Below are positions 59,431 through 64,000 of a stretch of DNA of 64,000 nucleotides, one piece after another. The notes beneath the pieces are model-generated. The model did no database searches. It was not told the DNA's origin and saw only the letters and a list, made by a program, of their open reading frames with translations. Source of the stretch: Voacanga thouarsii (lineage: Eukaryota > Streptophyta > Magnoliopsida > Gentianales > Apocynaceae). Location: positions 248,001 through 312,000 of the forward strand of contig JANUWF010001184.1 in assembly GCA_026120185.1 (NCBI GenBank). The letters run 5' to 3'. A program made the position numbers and the translations under genes. Within the stretch, counting starts at the first letter, position 1; the number at the start of each line of letters is the position of its first letter.

Positions 59431-59832
59431 GGGTATAAATACAGCCAAGAGGATTTCATATTTATTTGGTGGTACAAATATAGCCAAGAGGTGAAGAAGT
59501 GGCTCATTGCATTCGAGGTCAAACATCCCGGGCAGGTTCGGCCACCCACAGTGGAGGAAGAGCAACCACCACCACCAGCACGTGCACGAGCTGGTAGTTC
59601 TCAGTCCCACTCCCGGATTGACTTTGAGACAACCGTGCTGGGATGCCTCGACCAGCAAATGGAGGTGCTCCTACGCTTGCAGGGCACGATGGATGACTTG
59701 GTAAGATGGCAAGCTACTATAGAGCAACAGTTGGCCGTGTTGAGGCAGCATTCTTCTGGGTCACAAGGTGGTACGGGTACCTCTGCCCCGACTGATGATG
59801 ATGAGGATGATGATGATGCGGAGGACTGCTGA
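59431..59832 (+). pseudogene. C-terminal tail of ORF3 in element W
   Basis: Directly after the reverse transcriptase stop and in the same frame, the sequence reads GYKYSQED, an insert, then YKYSQEVKKWLIAFEVKHPG. Next are a Pro-rich stretch, SHSRIDFE, a helical region with LDQQMEVLLRLQGTM, and an acidic end with nine Asp/Glu near 59800-59826. Y has the same order at 38300-37942. The first 40 bases carry a direct duplication (TATAAATACAGCCAAGAGG at 59434, TACAAATATAGCCAAGAGG at 59473). Only the last quarter or so of ORF3 remains. Confidence 0.82.
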
Positions 59833-61648
59833 CGCTTATCTTTATTTTCTCGATCGCTCTCGTTTTTCTTTTCTCTTCTCCAATTTTTTTTAGTTCGTTT
59901 TGTCTGTCTTGTACTATTTTCTTTCTCTTGTGTTTGCTTTATTTTCTTTTCTAGTTTTTATGCTTTGGTGTTTTCTTTTGTATTTTACTTTTTAGGTACT
60001 TTGATGATGCCTCAGTCTTCAAGCATTCAGTTCTTGTACGACACAGTGCACAATGAATGGAAGTTTGTTTTTCTTATCTCTTCTCCTTTCTATTTTTGGT
60101 CCCATGGTATTATTTGTTTTTGTTGTATTTATTTGGCCATTGAGGACAATGTCCAATTTAACTGTGGGGGAAGGATTTGATTGACAAGTCTTCTATATAT
60201 ATTCTTATATTCTTTAGCCTTCTTGGGAGCAAATTTTGTGCGAAAATTCTTGATACATATTCTTTAGCCTTCTTGGGAGCAAATTTTGTGTGAAAATTTT
60301 TTCGATTTTCTAGAGATTTCAAACTATATTTTTTATTTTTTGCATGTCTTTATGGTGGATTATAGAGCATGTGTTCTAGATCATTTATGGCTTATGCATG
60401 ACTTTTTACACTTACTTGGACAAAGTAGGTCTTGATCAAATACTTTGCATTGTTCTTAAACCTTTTTTTTTTCTCTCTAAAATTCATGGAGCATTCTAGA
60501 ACTTACTTGAATACCTCTTGAGGCGAAATAAGAAAGGCAATCATGATTTAACTTAGGGATGACGGTAATAGGCCTTCTTTGGATAGTTTGAGCTTTTCAA
60601 GCCTACCTATTTTCAAAATATCCATAGTGCCTATATTTTAGCCTAAATTGTTGATTTTTTTCATTAAAACCCGTCACAATATTTTGGCCATTGTTTGTGC
60701 TGAGAGTTTGCATAATTTTCCAAATCTTTATACTCTTGAAGGATGAAAGTATATGTATGATGAGAAAGAATACGGGGATAAAGATCATGACTTGGTACTT
60801 TCAGTCATAGATCAATTATGAGTGGAGTTGGGAAAAGAAAGGAAGTAGAACGGAAGAAAGAAGTTAAAAAATTGAGGAAGAAAGAAAAAAATTTTGAGTT
60901 GAAAAATGAGAAAGAATAGCAGCAGTGAAAACAAAAAAGGAATAAAAGAAAAGAGAATTGAGAGAAAGAAAAAAAAGAGAAAAAAAAAAGAAAAAAATAT
61001 CACAAAAGAGATGGTGATTGAACTGTAAAAGTTAAGTACATATAAAACACTTGATACCATTGCTGGAAAATTGAGTGATCTTGTGAGAAAAGGAGTTAAT
61101 GACAAGAAGAATGGAAAGAAAAAGAGAACAATGCAGGATTTACTTGAAGTGCATAAGGTTTGTCATATAAGGTTATGGTTTGATTGATTCTTGGAATAGG
61201 AGAGCAAGAAGAGTTGGAAATTATAGATTTGTTTTGGTTATCCTTTTCTTGCTAACTCTCAGTTTTTCTTTGATTTTTGATTTTCCTATATCCTTCGTTT
61301 GCTAAGCCACATTACAAGCCTTTAGCCTTACATTACAAGCTTAAAAGTCCTACCTGATCTAAGTAGAATAATGATATGTCTCAGATTAGTGGAGAGAGTG
61401 TATGAAAAGTAAGCATATAGAATGCTTATTCTTTTTGAACTGACTTCTTTCCAATAGTTTTAGAATATTGTGAAGTATTGAGATGGTTCTACTAAGTCAT
61501 TTATCACTACACAAGTCTTGCATTGGTTGTGAAAGATTTAGTATCATATGTTTATGTTCATGAATGAAGAAAGCATTGAAGATATGGTTTTGGAATTGAT
61601 TAAGTGACTTGATTAAAACCTTGTATTTTTCTTACTTGTTCTTGATAC
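59833..61648 (+). other. 3' noncoding region of element W
   Basis: About 1.8 kb without coding sequence; the minus-strand Phe-rich frame at 60812-61105 is a pyrimidine-rich artefact. At 60134-60174 lies an internal copy of the tract-and-hairpin module: GGCCATT, GAGGAC, AATGTCC, then TTTAACTGTGGGGGAAGG. A 45-bp direct repeat (ATTCTTTAGCCTTCTTGGGA) occurs near 60210 and 60260. Confidence 0.8.
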
Positions 61649-61688
61649 TTTGCTTGAGGACAAGCAAAGAGCTAAGTGTGGGGGAATA
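61649..61688 (+). promoter_or_regulatory. Polypurine tract and hairpin of element W
   Basis: A perfect 7-bp stem, TTTGCTT (61649-61655) and AAGCAAA (61662-61668), encloses GAGGAC. It is followed by GAGCTAAGTGTGGGGGAATA, the purine tract that ends at the 3' LTR. Confidence 0.9.
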
Positions 61689-63110
61689 TGATAGGGGCTA
61701 AATTAGTCATACTTTGCTTAGTTATTTTAGGCTCTTTTATAAGACATTTTGTGCAATAACTAGTCATATTCTTTCATATTTGAGCTTTTACCCTTAGAAA
61801 GTATTTTGTTCATTATTTCAGATTTTTAGGTAAAACGAAGTAAAACCGTCGCGAAACAGAGCAGAGGCGGCGTCGGCTATAAGGCTGGAATCGGCGCCGG
61901 CTGAATTCTGGAACTTATGCGCAAATTTTGGAGAAAAATCGGTGAACAATTGGAAAACTAGAACACAAGCGGCACCGGCTTCGAAGAACCAAGTCGGTGC
62001 CAACTGTGTTCTGTTCTTGAGGCGGTGTTGTAATTTTTCTACGCGTTTTTGAAAACCTGAGGAGTTTTAGTATCTTCCAACTTCTACTCGGCCAAGAACT
62101 TTGTACCTACGAGTTTAGGTATTTCTTAAGCTTATAAATAGATGAAAAACACAAGGGAAAAGTGGAGAATTCATTATTTATCATAGAAAATCACTCAATC
62201 CAAGGAGGAATTCTTCAATTCAAGGAGGGTTGTACAAGAAGGTCTTCAAATGAATAAGAATGAGGCTTGTCTATGAGTGCTTTCTTTTACTTTCTTTTCT
62301 TTTCTTGACAATAATGTTTTAATTATTTTATTGTAATTTGACATTAGTTTAGACATTCATGGTAGTTAGAGTTATTTGATCTTTTGATTAACTGATTGTT
62401 ATTCTTGGTATTTAATTACTTGGGTTGATTGCGAGATTAATCGATTGTGCCGTAAACTTGCTTGAGAATATGGTTGATGGTTTAAATTAATTGATTTCAT
62501 ATTTGTTGCCTTTTACCTTGCCTGAAAATGGGGTTAATTGCAAGAACAGAGTATTTAAAGGTTAATTGATGTCTGCCAGAATATGGATTCAATTGGTTAA
62601 TTTCATGGGTTAAGTTTGCCTGAGAATGGGACTTAATCAAGGAATTGTGTTTAATGCATCTTTTGGGTAAGACTGGTTGAGACAGAGTATGTGATACTAA
62701 GTCACCTAAAAGATAGGGATTCATGGATTGAGAAAGAAGTGTGTCTATTTTAATTCTTCATGATGCCAAGAGAATAATTAGTTATGATAGAGGTTGGGTA
62801 CTTTAAGATCATGGTTGTCTAATCAATGGTTTGAATTACATAAATCTACATCCTTTACATGTATATATTTTTGTTTTTATTTTATTTTATTTTATTTTAG
62901 TTTTATTTTATCGAGTTGGTTAAACAATGAAAGAAAGGTAATTAATGTCTACTTGTTCCTTGAGAATTAACACTCGTTTACACCCTATGCTCAGTTAATG
63001 ATGAGTACGCTTGTTCATATGTGTGATTTGGATTTAACGTTTTAATTTAAACTTGATTAGGAATGTGCTTAGTTTTTGTATGATTTTTATACCTAAGTCC
63101 GGATACATCA
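61689..63110 (+). repeat. 3' LTR of element W
   Basis: It starts TGATAGGGGCTAAATTAGTC and ends GGATACATCA, 1422 bp, collinear with the 5' LTR. The GC-rich cassette is at about 61855-62030 (GGAATCGGCGCCGGCTG) and the TATA box at 62133-62141. Confidence 0.95.
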
Positions 63111-64000
63111 ACTGCGTATGACATTACCCAATCATTAGCCACGATGTTCGCGAATAAGAGCCGGCCGGAAGGCAGGAGACTCTTCGAACCATCATTAACA
63201 CTAAGATGGCTGAGAAAGCATCAGTCAGAAAGCATTTGCTCAAGATGATTGCTGCTTTCGAGGAGGCAAAAATCTTAGGGGCTGTCATATACCCCGAGAG
63301 CCAAGTGGACATAGTTTTCAAATCTCTACCAGGTTCATTCACTCATTTCAAGTTGAACTATAACATGAACAAGTTGAACATGGGTTTGACTGAGTTTATG
63401 AAAGAGCTCCAGATGGCGGAGAAGGTCGTGAAGCCACAGTCAAAGGCTATGATTACCAAGGCTTCATCTTCTAGAACTAGGCCCAAGCCTAGAAAGTTTA
63501 AGAAGAAGAAGGGGAACGCAGCGGACCAGCCCAAGACCCAGCCTAAAGACAAATCTAAAGGTAAGTGCTTCAAATGTGGACTGAAGGGACACTGGAAAAA
63601 GGAGTATCCATATTTTCAAGCTAAGAAAAACCCCATAAGTAATGTTCTCTATCTAGAGTTTATATCAATGGTTGGATCAACTTCCACTTGAATTGTTGAT
63701 TCAGGAGCCACTAATCATATTTGTAACTCCTTGTAGGGGTTTAGAAAGATTTGAAGAATCCAAAAGGACGAACATGGACTACGTGTGGAAAATGGATCTC
63801 AAGTTTGGGCCCTTGCAATGGGAGAGCTGGATCTTATTTTTTATTATAATAGAATAGTGATTTTGAAAGATATTTTAACTATACCTAGATTTAGACAAAA
63901 TTTGATTTCAGTTGCAAAACTAATAAATTAAGGATATTCTGTATCTTTCCATTATGGTATTTCTATCAGTAGAGATGGAGAAATTCTATGTACTGGGCAT
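63111..64000 (+). pseudogene. Copia family A gag C-terminus and protease, cut by window edge
   Basis: After the second ACTGC duplication, the gag frame resumes (YDITQSLATMFANKS) and slips once before 63206. The frame 63206-63691 gives the gag C-terminal domain (VDIVFKSLPGSFTHFKLNYN) and a basic linker. The zinc knuckle at 63566-63607 (C-FK-C-GLKG-H-WKKE-Y) has its last Cys changed to Tyr. A TGA at the usual Trp codon before the protease is followed in frame by the intact active site DSGAT (63698-63712). GAG-pre-integrase sequence starts near 63920, with a further frame break. The element continues past 64000. Confidence 0.92.

Larger units (their letters stand above)
55772..63110 (+). mobile_element. 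Athila-like Gypsy element W inserted in Copia gag
   Basis: W is 7,339 bp between perfect 5-bp duplications ACTGC (55767-55771 and 63111-63115). It has LTRs of 1428 and 1422 bp, a tRNA-Asp-type primer-binding site, an open gag-protease frame, a truncated reverse transcriptase joined to the tail of ORF3, a long 3' region and a polypurine tract. In the first 240 bases the two LTRs differ at about 15 positions by my count, so the insertion is not recent. RNase H, integrase and most of ORF3 are deleted. Confidence 0.95.

Overview
This window looks like intergenic plant (probably eudicot) DNA built almost entirely from transposable elements. It is AT-rich, with no intact host gene and no bacterial-type gene layout. 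Every long coding stretch I can recognise is a decayed piece of a Ty1/Copia or Ty3/Gypsy retrotransposon, except one chaperonin gene fragment carried inside a CACTA DNA transposon. I cannot name the species.

Left part (1-9270). A minus-strand Copia fragment (family 'A': end of gag, protease, start of integrase) runs off the left edge. It abuts a fold-back pair of family-A LTRs plus leaders, plus strand at 1235-4127 and minus strand at 4668-7372. A broken Tnt1-like Copia gag-protease unit follows at 7502-8921.

Middle-left (9271-28933). A 305-bp tandem duplication is followed by degenerate 4.6-4.8-kb LTR-like repeats beginning TGTAACACC or ending GGTGTTACA. A complete 8,680-bp CACTA transposon (14984-23663, 3-bp target duplication AGT) lies among them. 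It has no recognisable transposase. It carries a minus-strand fragment of the cytosolic chaperonin gene CCT8 (TATA box, exon 1, intron 1, start of exon 2) and twelve copies of a 152-bp satellite-like repeat.

Middle-right (28934-53810). This is a four-level nest. A plus-strand family-A Copia pol gene is split between integrase (28934-30515) and reverse transcriptase/RNase H (51460-52839) by Gypsy element X (30516-51459). X's 3' LTR is split at its TATA box by Athila-like element Y (35082-50984, minus strand, duplication ATACC). Y's third ORF is split by element Z (38514-44051, minus strand, duplication CTTAT). Y's gag is also split by a family-A LTR (46055 to about 48015).

Right part (53811-64000). 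The LTR at 52840-53810 also serves a second family-A element: primer-binding site, long leader, then gag from 55491. That gag is split by Athila-like element W (55772-63110, plus strand, duplication ACTGC) and continues to the right edge.

No element appears able to move by itself. X has no reverse transcriptase or integrase, Y has no pol, and W's reverse transcriptase ends before its catalytic YxDD. The family-A integrase has lost two of its three catalytic acidic residues through G-to-A changes. Points beyond routine annotation are the CCT8 capture with its promoter, the satellite inside the CACTA element, GGCGCC-core palindromic cassettes shared by Copia and Gypsy families, a conserved hairpin next to the polypurine tract of W, Y and Z, a doubled primer-binding site in Z, and the fold-back LTR pair.
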